A model generated the notes under the pieces. That model saw nothing but the letters and a program-made list of their open reading frames with translations. It made no database searches and was not told the DNA's origin. Positions 1 through 10,939 of a DNA stretch of 64,000 nt are shown here, in pieces. The first letter of the stretch is position 1. Every line of letters starts with the position of its first letter. Made by a program: the position numbers and the translations under genes. The stretch comes from Epiperipatus broadwayi (Eukaryota; Onychophora; Udeonychophora; Euonychophora; Peripatidae): positions 62,001 through 126,000 of the forward strand of contig JAQFVV010000232.1 of NCBI GenBank assembly GCA_028023455.1, given 5' to 3'.

Positions 1-470
1 TGTATCCCCTCTCAATGAATTATATTTATGAGGATTTTGCAGGTTGACGACCTGAGTAGCCTCATGTCCACTCCTGCCAGGCAAGACACCAAAGTTACTC
101 TTAACTAAGGTCTCAACACCAAACGTAATGATTCCTGTAGACATACTCATAATAAAACAAGGGAATTATAAGACAAAGTGTTTTCCCAATGCCTTCTTTG
201 CCCAGCAATAACTTCTATAATAGGCTTAGTGCGCTAGCCAAATCCCATAAAATGAAAATACAACTACCGTTTCCTCCTCATCATTGTCACCTCTAGTGAT
301 CTTCCGCTGACTTGGAAGAATGCCGTTGCTGACCCAGCACCCAGCGGGGTGTTGACTTATTTAATGGCGGTCAACACTCGCCATTATACATCCACCGTCA
401 TAGGAATTGTGGCACTTTATAGAAGTAAACATGCCACTGTCTCCTTCACCACTTCCTGAAAATATAAGAG
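1..470. other. GC-balanced block, function unknown
   Basis: This stretch is clearly less AT-rich than what follows. On the minus strand it reads like an exon bounded by an acceptor-like site near 455 (tttcag on the complement) and a donor-like site near 270. One frame gives acidic, coding-looking residues (KITRGDNDEEET) but an in-frame stop lies near 362. A short nested hairpin (aatggcg...cgccatt) lies at 364-386. I do not recognise a protein. It could be a decayed exon or an old repeat. Confidence 0.2.
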
Positions 471-1034
471 GTAAAGTTAGAAATATCAAAATCATATATT
501 TGGCTTAAAATAAAAAGTGAGAAAGGAAATATGAACGAAATAGGAACTAAAAAATGAGTTATAAAAAAAAAGTAAAAATTTGAGGAGTTTAAATAAGATT
601 AAAATAGGATTTAAAATATGACAAAAGATAAAGATCTATTCCATAAAAGTACACATTTTGACGAAAAAACAAAATGCATGTGTGAAAGTATATATAAAGA
701 CTGCAATGTTTAATGCATGTCAAATGAAAATAATTTTATTAAAAATTTATTTTATTAAAAGGAAAATAAAATAAATAAGAAATAAATGTAAAATATTGCT
801 ACGAAATTGTATGAAAAAAGTAAATTTGTATAAGTTGTTGAAGACATTGTAAAGTGAAAGGTGTGAAAGAAAAGCTACAAACAAAAAGATCAAGATAATG
901 AAAGAATTTGAAAAATACATTAATGAATTAATTCAGAGAGTTCACGTAGAGACTAGAGTCAGGACACTGCTCTGATAAAAAGCAGAAAGATATAATAGAA
1001 AGCAGGCATGAAAAGTTAAATTTGAAAAGAAAAA

Positions 1035-1349
1035 TCAGAAAGCTGAGTCAAAGGACCTCGATATAGAAGACTGAAGACTGTATGAACATGAAAATAAACT
1101 ACAACACAAGTGAAGCTTCAAGGATGTGTGGCTAAGGGCCATCATGATCGCTGGTCGATTCAGACCCACTGTGCTTGTACGGTCACCATCGCCATGTAAC
1201 AACTGCCGATGTAGCACCTGCCTAATGATCTGCCTGCCATGCCCTTGATGACCTAGTACGGAGAACTCACTACAAATAAGAAGAAATCCCATGAACCAAA
1301 TCCAATCTAAGAGTGACCGTTCCCTGCTAAAGAAGTGGAGGAATTTCAT
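1035..1349 (-). CDS. Unrecognised 104-codon open frame
   Basis: A minus-strand frame stays open for 104 codons in DNA of higher GC than its neighbourhood. The predicted N-terminus has a hydrophobic run (about residues 14-33) that could act as a signal or membrane segment, followed by a basic, His-rich stretch. No family is recognised, no splice sites were firmly placed, and the frame may be chance. It is listed because the base composition is unlike the flanking AT-rich DNA. Confidence 0.15.
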   Translation of the reverse strand: MKFLHFFSRERSLLDWIWFMGFLLICSEFSVLGHQGHGRQIIRQVLHRQLLHGDGDRTSTVGLNRPAIMMALSHTSLKLHLCCSLFSCSYSLQSSISRSFDSAF

Positions 1350-3025
1350 ATGACGGTCAGCAGTACCCTAACACATATCGGAGACGAAGAAAAACCTAGG
1401 TAAATGGCAAATCACACCTATATATAACATATGTGCACATACCTTTGATTTAAAGCAATTGCAAATTCCAGATATTAATGATATAGACAATAATCAAACT
1501 CTTTCTAATATTTGGAATGACAACTATAAATGGATAATTTATTTTCGTAGATTATAATCATTTATAGGATTTAAACCATACACTTAACTGTAGCATAATA
1601 TCAGAATAATTGTAGTAATATATTTAAGTGATTTTTTTTATTGTATGTAAATATTTCAATTGATTTCTTTTTTAGTTGTTTATTTATTATATTAAATATT
1701 CCTTAATTATTTTATCTGTTTTGTCTCGTTCTTCACCATTCCAGACAATTAATATATCCGGAGGGGTTTGGGTTATTATTATTACTCCATTTTGAGTGCT
1801 AAGTAACGTGAGGTTAGTGGTGCAGTATTCTTGATCCCATTTAATTTATAAATTATCCAAGCATCGTAATTCTTTAATAATTACAGCAGTCGAGATATGT
1901 TTGACCGGGAAAAATAACCTGGGTCAATATCCGTATGGTCACAGGTTCGGTCAAGTACGGATATAGATTCGTTTATGTCTGTATGTTCTCTTTGCTTGCG
2001 GTAACAGTAGGTGGATGATTTTGAATTTAAGAATTTGTATTATGTATAAATAAAAGGGAAGTGCCTTCGATCAATCGTGATTCCATTACAATATATATAT
2101 ATAAAGTAAAGGAAAAGTAGAAATAAACAGAGACAAATTTTTGTAGATATTTTCTACATTTTATCTGGAATAATAATCAGGGATTAAATAATTCTGAATT
2201 TAAAACAGAATTTTATTATTAATTAAAACATTTAAAAAGATCTAAATAAATTATTAATATTCTGGTTTTGAAATTTAAAAACAAGCATAGTATTTTTGAA
2301 ATCTTTTAATTAATGGTTGTATACATTTCTATTACCTATTTTTAAAAATCTTTGATAAGATTTCCAAATGTAGCTTTTTAATTAAAAATGCTTTTGGAGA
2401 GATTAAATTGTTTTCAATCAAGAGTAAGAAAAAACTTTTTAAATTTAATGTTTTTATCACCAATGCAAGACCGTTGATTTTATTCTGATGTAGTTTGATA
2501 TTGATGGATCATTCATGATGATGACTGTTTTTTTTTCTTTTGAATAGATACATAGTTATACTTATTGACAATGCTGGTGAATTTATAATTATGCTTTTAA
2601 CTGCTCTAAGGAGTTAACTGGTCTGATCTCTCAGACATCTTATGATCTCATGCTCTTATAATATGTAAAATTGCTTATATTTTTCGATATTAAACATTAC
2701 CTTTAATATCTTACTTTTAATTTACTTTAATAATTACTTTTATAACTTCAATTTTAAATTTTGAATTATTTAAAGTTGATTGTTCATCACCCCACCTTCA
2801 CTCCAATCCCCCATCCTGTTACAATATATTTGTTATTTTTATTGTGTTAGTAGTTATTTGCTTTTAGAATTGATTTACTAGTACATTTTTCATTAATTTA
2901 CACCAGTAATACTCAACTTTGATAGCCATCTGATACATGTAGCCCTCATTAGAGTTTCTTGAACTCTACCATCACAAATATTTTGTATATTTACATTATT
3001 GGAATTCATTAAATCCATCTGTCAG
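1350..3025. other. AT-rich non-coding stretch
   Basis: No coding, RNA or repeat structure is seen beyond A/T homopolymer runs and a short TA microsatellite near 2091-2104. Confidence 0.4.
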
Positions 3026-3293
3026 GGATATGCATCTAAACATCACATGATCACTATCTCATACTAGCACAATAATTGTTATAAACAATTCAAAATACAG
3101 CAAAACTCTCCATATAGTAGTGCCATCTTGTGCTCCTCACTGCTGAAGGCCACAAGTCAGAAACTAGTCTGGGGATATTGGATGAGTAGGCACTAGATAG
3201 GGATTTTATGCACAAGCCTTCTGGCATCCATTGATTGCTCTTGTTAGCACAAGATGGCACTACTATATGGAGAGTTTTGTTGGATATGCATCT
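3026..3293. mobile_element. Family A foldback element, copy A1, with 12-bp direct repeats
   Basis: The 12-mer ggatatgcatct occurs at 3026-3037 and again at 3282-3293, bounding a 244-bp insert. The insert contains a perfect 34-bp inverted repeat (3101-3134 and 3246-3279; core ctctccatatagtagtgcc). The left end (aaacatcacatgatcac) lies outside the inverted repeat, so the element's ends are not symmetrical. The same left end and inverted repeat recur in the copies at 48.0 and 53.8 kb. No coding potential is seen. The direct repeats are read as a target-site duplication. Class is unknown: non-autonomous DNA element or retroposon. Confidence 0.75.
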
Positions 3294-4513
3294 CTTATTA
3301 AGACTTTTCTCTCCTATTTATTACAAAATACTTTTATTAAATAATAATAACTAAATGCATTATTGCTCTAGATTTCATAAAAATATTGATCATTAGAAAT
3401 GGCAGAGCTAATTGCTAATCTGTGAATCTTGAGCTCTAGAATCTGCACTTCCACTGTTGCACAAACATATAGGGGGTTATAGTCATTGATGAAATAGTCT
3501 GCATTCTAATTACTAATGCTGACATACATTTTCATCACAACTTTGCTCAAATAAATAAATTTTGGTAATATTGTGAAAAAGTACAATGTTCATTGTTAAA
3601 GGATTAGTTGTTATGAATTAGAAGAAATAATACATGTTAACGTCAATGAGTAAATGTATGGTTGATTTTCATTGCTGTTACATATTTGTTTTTTTTAAGA
3701 ATGATTTTAATAAATATTACTTATTTATCTATATAATTATTATCTATTAATTGAGAAATTTTTAATAATAAGAGTAAAGTATGTATATAAATAAATAATA
3801 CATAAATAAGTTATTTAATAACATATTTTAATACATAAATATTCTTTGGTTAATCTATATGTAGATGTATATGAATCTTTTAGTATACAACAGAGTATTA
3901 TATATAATAATATCTACATTTTGTTTTTTGAAGTATATTATTGTGTTTTTTATTTTATTAGTGTGCATAATAAATGAAATCATGTCCATACAATATCTCC
4001 AATATATTTTTATATATAAATAAATCATTAATATAGATTTATTTATATGCAAAATGTAAATGTATACAGTTTATATCTTTATACATCTAAGTTAATATAT
4101 GTAAAATATATCTCCCTCTCCATATATATATAGTAGATACGCATAGCTATGTATGTTATGAAATATGTCAATTATAATATAACTCTTCACATATAGATAC
4201 ACGTATGCATGTAAAACATTATGTGCATGTATATACAAATTATTGTATTCTTTGTCATTCAAAATGTAATGTAAATATTTAATGTTATTTTATGATCATA
4301 CCTTAAATACTGAATGTATTATCACAATTTATCAATTCTACTCTTAATTTCTCTTTTACAATTCTTTTCCTTTTTTTCTAGTAATTTTCACTTTATGTGT
4401 ATATTAAATTAGGTCATAATTTCCACAAATAATTTTATAGCTTTTCTTGTTTTTTTTTTTTTTCATGGTTTATTCTAGAATTAAATAATGAATATATATA
4501 TAACTCTTTTTAG
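3294..4513. other. AT-rich intron-like stretch
   Basis: TA-rich, low-complexity DNA. Short open frames here (for example 3855-4052 minus) consist of Ile/Tyr/Lys codons from TA repeats and are not credited. A pyrimidine-rich tract at 4441-4464 lies about 50 bases upstream of the exon candidate at 4514. Confidence 0.4.
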
Positions 4514-4618
4514 TGTAGTACACATGATTTGGATTTTGGCACAGAATGTTTAAATTTAGCTTTGAAATATAGTAATGTTAAAGCAAAACTTATTTATGGA
4601 AACTCTGATCTATGGAAG
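4514..4618 (+). CDS. Candidate host-gene exon (35 codons, phase 0-0)
   Basis: A T-rich tract ending in ctctttttag precedes 105 bases with one open frame, followed by a near-consensus donor (AAG|GTAAAT at 4616-4624). The frame reads [17 protein letters not shown]... and ends in ...SDLWK, with a helical, TPR/ARM-like character quite unlike the TA-repeat noise around it. It starts and ends in phase 0. An exon candidate at 46806 begins in phase 0 on the same strand, so the two could be joined across a ~42-kb intron filled with transposons. I do not recognise the protein. Splice sites, length and composition are seen; that this is a gene is inferred. Confidence 0.45.
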
Positions 4619-5197
4619 GTAAATATGTCACTTTAGTTATAAATATTTTTAATTTATTTAAGATAGTATTTATACTTCAATTTTTAAAAAATGAAACTAA
4701 ACATAATTGAGATCTACATTAAAATTGTTTTTGTAACCCCCATCCCCCACCCCAAGATTAAATTATTATTTATGTTATATAATTTGACATCATTTATGTA
4801 TTTGATATTTTTTCTTATATAAATGGAAAATAAATTCATGTAACAAGTAGCTATTTTAGTTAATGGCCTCTCCAATATTTTTTTCATGAATCTATATCAC
4901 AAATTTTTGTTTTTCATATGATCTTGCAAACATTTTGATTACACCATCTCATTTCAAAATTAGTGTTTTTTTTAAATATTTTTTATCTCAATATTTAATT
5001 TCTTTCATGTTAATTTTCTAACTATTTAGGTTGCTTTATTTTTATAATATCACTGTAAGTGCCACTTAATGTTTAAATCCATTTCATTTATTTTGATTTA
5101 ATTTCATTATTTTTTTGTTTGTTTATTTATTTATTTTTAGTTATTTGTAATCTATTTCATTTTTTTTGTTTCAAAAGACATTTATTTGTGCCTCATC
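4619..5197. other. AT-rich intron-like stretch
   Basis: Nothing recognisable; T-rich runs and ATTT repeats near 5120-5140. Confidence 0.4.
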
Positions 5198-5875
5198 GCC
5201 AACAATCGAGAGGTTAGGCAACTTGATTGCTGGTTTAGCGTGAAATACGTATATTGGTGATTATTTATCTTTTCAGCGTATATGTGCTTGAGTGTATCAG
5301 TGTTATTTGATAGAGTGGAGAGTGGTGGATCATGTGAAAGTCTGTGCTCATATGCCCTATATATTACATATATAGACACAGGTATTTAATAAGCCTGTGT
5401 TTCAGTTATTACATTGTAGAGATGTCTGCCCATCCTTGCATATGTATTAAATGGATTATGTTCTGTACATGTGGGGTTCAGATTGACCTTAGGTCAACAT
5501 GGGTGTGACAAGAATCTCGGCCTCAGGGTGGCCTTCGAGCATTCCATCATCAGATTTTCAATTGGATGGATGGTTGAACAGTTGGAGTGTGTAGTAGATT
5601 GGAGCCTGTCCATTAAAGTATGAAGATTGTCTATCTTAATATATATCTGAGCACTTATAGTATATATGTGTGAAAGATTATAATCTGGACCAACTGATGA
5701 TTGCTGGTTTAGCATGAAATACGTCTATTGGTGATTATTTATCTTTTCAGCATGTATGTGCTTGAGTGTGTTATTAGATAGAGTGGAGAGTGGTGGGTCA
5801 TGTGAAAGTCTGTGCTCATATGCCCTATTGCCAACTATAATGGTTTCATCTGTCTGCTTGGTGAATCCCCATCGT
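5198..5875. repeat. Family B repeat, copy B1 (two partial units)
   Basis: A ~135-bp block starting attgctggtttagc at 5226 recurs at 5701 (offset 475). The block between (5460-5700) is shared, in the opposite orientation, with the copies at 52.4-53.1 kb; shared landmarks are the motifs ctggaccaa, catcatcagatttt and gtcaacatggg. Open frames in this block exist in several copies only because the DNA is repeated. The left limit is approximate; a weak possible flanking repeat (cgccaac at 5200, tgccaac near 5829) is not convincing. Confidence 0.6.
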
Positions 5876-6579
5876 GAAAGGAAACCCATATAGTCTCATT
5901 CCATCCATCCAGAGATCCCCACACACTCAAACTACCGCCACATTACAAGATTTCAAATAGATTTTTCGGGTAAATTTTACATTGCTTATCCTGATTAAAT
6001 TATAATTTAAATACCCACAGACCAAACCATATCGTCTAAATGAAGTTATACAAATATATTATATGTTCAGACCGCAGGGACTTCAGTCCAACTCCTGCAC
6101 ATCCAGGTCGCAAATCATTTCAGTACAAGTATACCTAGGTAACTAATGTTCAACCAATATTCTACATATATAATGTAATGTAATATTTACAATACAAAAG
6201 ATAAAGTTATTTTTGTCCCTCCAGGTCTGCTGTGACTACATTCCATCATTCAGCAGTCCTGGAGTACTCATAGGGCACCATCTTTCATTCCGTGATTTGG
6301 AGTACACTAACATAATAAGCAAATGTTTCCCAAGGCCCCAATTGGAGACACTTTACTTGAATTGATTTTTTTACATAATTTGAGACAAATGAGCTTAATT
6401 AAAAGATAATCCACACAATCCAAAGTTCCATCATCCGTCCAGAAATCCCATGAATTTTAAATTACACTGCGGGACCACATGGGAATAAAGATGACTAGAA
6501 ATTCAATTGTGTAAGGTTTATTACCTGAGGATTTATAGATAGATTTAAATCAAAGTCCTTAGTTGGAAGGAGTTCAATA
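5876..6579. other. Unassigned moderately GC-richer stretch
   Basis: There are two loosely similar segments (near 5900 and 6428, both with a tccagaratccc-like core). No open frame or known element is identified. It may be a decayed repeat abutting the 3' end of the next LINE. Confidence 0.25.
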
Positions 6580-6715
6580 AGTTTTTTTAAGTTAATTTAT
6601 TGAGTTACCATTGTCCTGGTGAGTTTGACCCTGGACCAGGTTTGGTCCGCCAGCTATTGCTGACATGTTTGTTTTTTTCCTAAGTTCTTTAATTTTCTTA
6701 ATAAATGTCTTCAAT

Positions 6716-7212
6716 TTATCCCCTGTTCCCTCTTGAAAGATTATTATGTTTCGGACTGACCATATAGCAAAGTTCACTTGCGTTGCATCTGATCAGCCTG
6801 AATTTACCTTTCTTGATTTCTTCGGAAATGTAGCAAAGTTCATTTGCATTGCATCTGATCAGCCCGAATTTACCTTTCTTGATTGCTTTGGAAATATCAA
6901 TAGCCATAATGTTCTTATCTGAAGTCTTCAATTGAAACCATTTCCATATAACATTCCATCATTCACAATCTGCCATGATATGATCAAATCTTCTTCAGCT
7001 TCATTACAGAGGGGGCAGATAGTGTCCATTCTAATCCCCCTCCTGTAATTCAGGAATGATCTAGTAGGGAGGATTCTGAGGCTGACCTTGAGCAGAAAAT
7101 CTACCAAATTAAGATCTAATTTTAGCCTCTTGGTCAGCCCTGCAAATCCTGATATACCAAGTAAGGGTTTTGTTTCTTCTTTCACCTTATCTTTGTGTGT
7201 GAGTTCATACAA
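6716..7212 (-). pseudogene. LINE-1 ORF2 C-terminal region (zf-RVT-like)
   Basis: Two overlapping minus frames cover the tail of ORF2. The upstream frame contains LPTRSFLNYRRGI then CPLCNEAEEDL, the start of the C-x2-C-x8-H-x4-C motif found after the RT in L1-like elements. The His and last Cys are missing here. Further downstream, a 22-residue peptide block occurs twice in frame (KKGKF.LIRCNA.ELCY) because of a 66-bp tandem duplication. The role would be RNA binding during target-primed reverse transcription. The copy is dead. Confidence 0.65.
6765..6896. repeat. 66-bp tandem duplication inside LINE-1 ORF2
   Basis: The segment beginning tagcaaagttca at 6765 repeats at 6831 with a few substitutions. 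The period of 66 keeps the reading frame, adding 22 residues to the encoded tail. Confidence 0.85.
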
Positions 7213-7752
7213 TAGGATAACTTTCCGGAAAACAAGGCACTGGAAGTCTTGATATTATTGATCACTATTGTGAGCTGTTGCTTCAATCAAATACCTTCTT
7301 TCATTGGATATGGTCGATCTATGGGCTCCACATCAATACTTGGTAAGGGACACAACTTTCTCATTCTCCCAAAATAACCTGACCAAGATGTTATAGGTCT
7401 GTTGCAGGATAAAATTTTGCATGGAGTGTAGACCCAAAACCATTTAACTAGTTTGATTTTTGAAGAATCCTCATGCTGATTACTGGTGTCCCCCTTGCCA
7501 GCACAGCTTTTTACATTGAGTCTCAATCTTTTTGATGAATTCTCTTGTTGGGGAAAAGCCCAACAGAAAGTAAGTAATCTTTGGCAGCACCGCAGCATTT
7601 AATAGTGCAACCTTCCCCAACAATGAAAGGGGGAACATTCACAATGATTTCACGGTTTTTTTACCTTTGCAGATAAGGCCTCCTCTAGCTCTGTTCTCAT
7701 AACTATGGGGTGAAGCCAGTCGAAAGCCGAGAAATTTCTATGAGGGAGCGAT
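7213..7752 (-). pseudogene. LINE-1 RT thumb/connection region, frameshifted
   Basis: The minus frame at 7287-7598 carries a stretch ending RPITSWSGYFGRMRKLCPL..., in the place where the RT thumb and linker should lie between the YMDD block and the Cys motif. Several frameshifts prevent a continuous reading. The assignment rests mainly on position between recognised domains. Confidence 0.45.
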
Positions 7753-8948
7753 TTATTTTCTGGTTCTGATCGCGATCTTGTCCAATAACTTCTCTAGCTC
7801 ACAGACCTCCTCCTGTAAAGAGAGAAACACCACTACATCATCCATATAGGAAATGTGGTAAATGCTCTCTCCTAACACCACAATGGGAATCCCAGGTAGG
7901 GCAGTGCCGATGCTCAACAAGAGAGGGTTGATGTAAGCCATGAAAAGGAGCACACTCAGTGGTAAGCCCTGGGGGTGGAAACACAGGGCCAAAAGCCTGG
8001 GGAGACTCGACCATCCAAAATTTTCCGATTTCACAGGAGGTTCTCCATGATTTGGAGGTATGCCTTATGCACTTTGAGTCCCTCCAGAACACTGAATAAC
8101 ACTTGTATTTTGATGCAATAAAAAGTAATGGCAAAGTTCAGTTGCACTGTGACTGGACAGTTCATCCTTCTCTTACATACTTGAACTATGAGGCAGAACC
8201 AACCGATAGCATCGGCAGTCAAGCTCCTCTTCTTTGCGAACTGATAAGAGAACAATTGCTGGATGATGTTTTGCTGAATATCATTCCTTGATGATACTCT
8301 CAATCATCTTTTTCAGCAGTGGGACCATACAGATGGGTCTTAAATTCCCCAAATCATTAGGACCATGTTTTTCAGAAGAGGCACCATAGCAATGGGGTAG
8401 AACTGACTGATTTCCTGGCATCCATCAGCAAGAAGGTCCATCATGTTTTCACAATCAGAACCATGAAGGACCATAGGTGGACTAGAAGAAACTTGGATAC
8501 TCCATGCAAACCAGGGTGAGTCCCATCCCAAAATGCTTTGATTTTTGCAAGGATATGCAATTCTGTGATGTTGTGTGAATTGGACCCACTGGTCAACAAG
8601 AAGGATCAACAAGAAATAAAAGATGCCGGGAGGATTGAATTTTTCTGCATAAGGTTCCTGGATCCTAAGAAGCATGCAAGATCCCACATATTGGTTGCCA
8701 TCCACCTCAATCGACCTTGGAGCATGGGAGTTCCTATCACATCCAAGGACCCACCGAAGGTAGCACCTGATCCAGCAGTGCTGAAGATGTAAATATTGCC
8801 ACACTCTTTTGATTGAGATACTGGCAACTGCTTTCTTTTTCCCCCTATACTTGTATTTTAAGTTCATTATTCTTGGTATATTCTGTTCCTGAAGGGGTAG
8901 GAAGTTCAGTTTCTCCACAATAAAGTATAATTCTTTAATGAGATGCAC
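7753..8948 (-). pseudogene. LINE-1 reverse transcriptase core
   Basis: The minus frame 7753-8034 reads GLPLSVLLFMAYINPLLL... then ISYMDDVVVFLS, matching RT motif B (G-x-P-L-S) and the catalytic YMDD. The preceding frames (8031-8303, 8340-8948) carry FYPIAMVPLLK and ...QQLFSYQFAKKRSLT, the N-terminal RT motifs that also appear in the two sister LINEs (VPFLKK...PT). At least two frameshifts/stops separate the pieces. Both catalytic Asp residues of the DD pair remain. The RT would copy the element's RNA at a nicked target. It is not functional here. Confidence 0.75.
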
Positions 8949-10190
8949 AGGCCCTTTATTTGTCCTAGTGCACCCATTTACCTGATCACTTAATATTTTT
9001 AGTAAACTTTTTTATGCAATTTCTGCTGGGAAGCTCAGGAGCCTAACCCTATTAAATTCAATATATGTCTCGGAGATCAATTGTGTAGATGCATTGGCCT
9101 TTATTAACATTCTAATCATTCTTTTGTGACTATAGTCTGAGCACTTTCCATATGGCCAATCCGGACCTCAAGTTCCAGGTGGTTCGAAAAGTCCAAAGGT
9201 AACAGATAGGCTTCCATCGAGGCAAAGTGAAAGTGACATGAACACAAGGTCCTTTAATGATTTTGTGGTAGAATTATAAAAGGAGAAAGCCCCAGGACTA
9301 AAAAATTTCTCTCCACTTTCAAGGGGTTGATTAAAGTAATTCTTTTATTTTGATTGGAAATTTATCACTAGATTAAAATCTCCTATGATAAAGGTGGGAA
9401 AAGGGCTGGTCCTTAAGGTTAAATTAATTGCAAGGATCACACTAGGAACCAATTCTGAATTTTGGGACAGGTATACATTTACAATGTTTATTGATCAGCC
9501 ATTGAATTGGATTAAAGGGCTTAGACAATGGGAATTAATCCATAATATTGTAAACCATGTCAATGAGATGCACAGGCCCTTTATTTGTCCTAGTGCACCC
9601 ATTTACCTAATCACTTAATATTTTTAGTAAACTTTTTTATGCAATTTCTGCTGGGAAGCTCAGGAGCCTAACCCTATTAAATTCAATATATGTCTCGGAG
9701 ATCAATTGTGTAGATGCATTGGCCTTTATTAACATTCTAATCATTCTTTTGCGACTATAGTCTGAGCACTTTCCATATGGCCAATCCGGACCTCAAGTTC
9801 CAGGTGGTTCGAAAAGTCCAAAGGTAACAGATAGGCTTCCATCGAGGCAAAGTGAAAGTGACATGAACACAAGGTCCTTTAATGATTTTGTGGTAGAATT
9901 ATAAAAGGAGAAAGCCCCAGGACTAAAAAATTTCTCTCCACTTTCAAGGGATTGATTAAAGTAATTCTTTTATTTTGATTGGAAATTTATCACTAGATTA
10001 AAATCTCCTATGATAAAGGTGGGAAAAGGGCTGGTCCTTAAGGTTAAATTAATTGCAAGGATCACACTAGGAACCAATTCTGAATTTTGGGACAGGTATA
10101 CATTTACAATGTTTATTGATCAGCCATTGAATTGGATTAAAGGGCTTAGACAATGGGAATTAATCCATAATATTGTAAACCATGTCACTG
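8941..10190. repeat. 625-bp tandem duplication inside LINE-1
   Basis: The segment starting agatgcacaggccc at 8941 repeats at 9566 and runs to about 10186. I spotted only three substitutions between the copies (for example cctgatcac/cctaatcac), so they are about 99.5% identical although the host LINE is heavily decayed. The duplication covers the endonuclease-to-RT linker. Two identical plus-strand 60-codon openings (9385 and 10010) are by-products of the duplication, not genes. Confidence 0.95.
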
Positions 10191-10420
10191 GTGCCTTGTG
10201 GTTAATCAATATAGCTACCCCTCCTGTAGCAATATTTGAAGAGTAGTGGAAATTGCCTGCTGATTGTAACAAATTTAAAGTCCTTGTATCAGAGTTGGTA
10301 TGTAATTTTGTCTCACAAATACATAGTAGGTCAGGGCTCTTGATCCTAAACCAATGAAGTAAGGTGTGGACCTTGTCCATTGAGTTCAGACCCCTGACAT
10401 TAATAGCAATTTTTAATATA
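10120..10420 (-). pseudogene. LINE-1 AP-endonuclease N-terminal part
   Basis: On the minus strand the sequence before 10380 reads like AINVRGLNSMDKV, followed by LLCICETKL and then GGVAILINHKAP. This is the N-terminal signature of the exonuclease-endonuclease-phosphatase domain, with the catalytic Asn (N-x-R-G) and Glu (ET) present. It should nick target DNA. The frame ends at the border of the 625-bp duplication, so the rest of the domain is scrambled. Confidence 0.75.
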
Positions 10421-10939
10421 ATTGACCTGTATTCAGAACCTAAATTTAGACTATAGGGTTCCCAGAATCTGGCTTCAGCCCTTCCTCAGTTAGAGGAAGA
10501 GCCCCATCATTTGTCACAGCTTCTGGAAGAACTTCATCTGTTATGTCCTGGGACAAAGATAGTACTGGAGAAACAACCCTCAGAGGAGAGGACTTCAAGG
10601 CTAGGAGTTCTGAATCAGAACCCTCTGATGAAGTGGAAGAATCAAGTGTTTTAAGGTTAAGGACTTCAACTTGCGGCGAGGCTTCAAGAGATAAAAACCC
10701 ATTGGGGAAACTCCAATTCCATCATACCAGGGTATCCAGCACATCAGTCACCATAGGGGACAGTGTTCTTGTTTTCTTCTCCTTAGGCCTATCAATCTTC
10801 TCACCAACTTCTCAGGGAGGACAACTAGATCTTCAACAGACACCAATTCTTCCCGTGACTCTGGGTTGGGGGATCAGACTTGTGACTTTTAGCCCTATTG
10901 GAGGTTCTTTGAAAAAGTGGCAGAATTGAAGACCTGTCC

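Noticed and set aside
5494-5715. 73-codon minus frame resembling the 74-codon frame at 53317
   Set aside because: The similarity is fully explained by shared family B DNA; no start context or codon-level constraint is visible.
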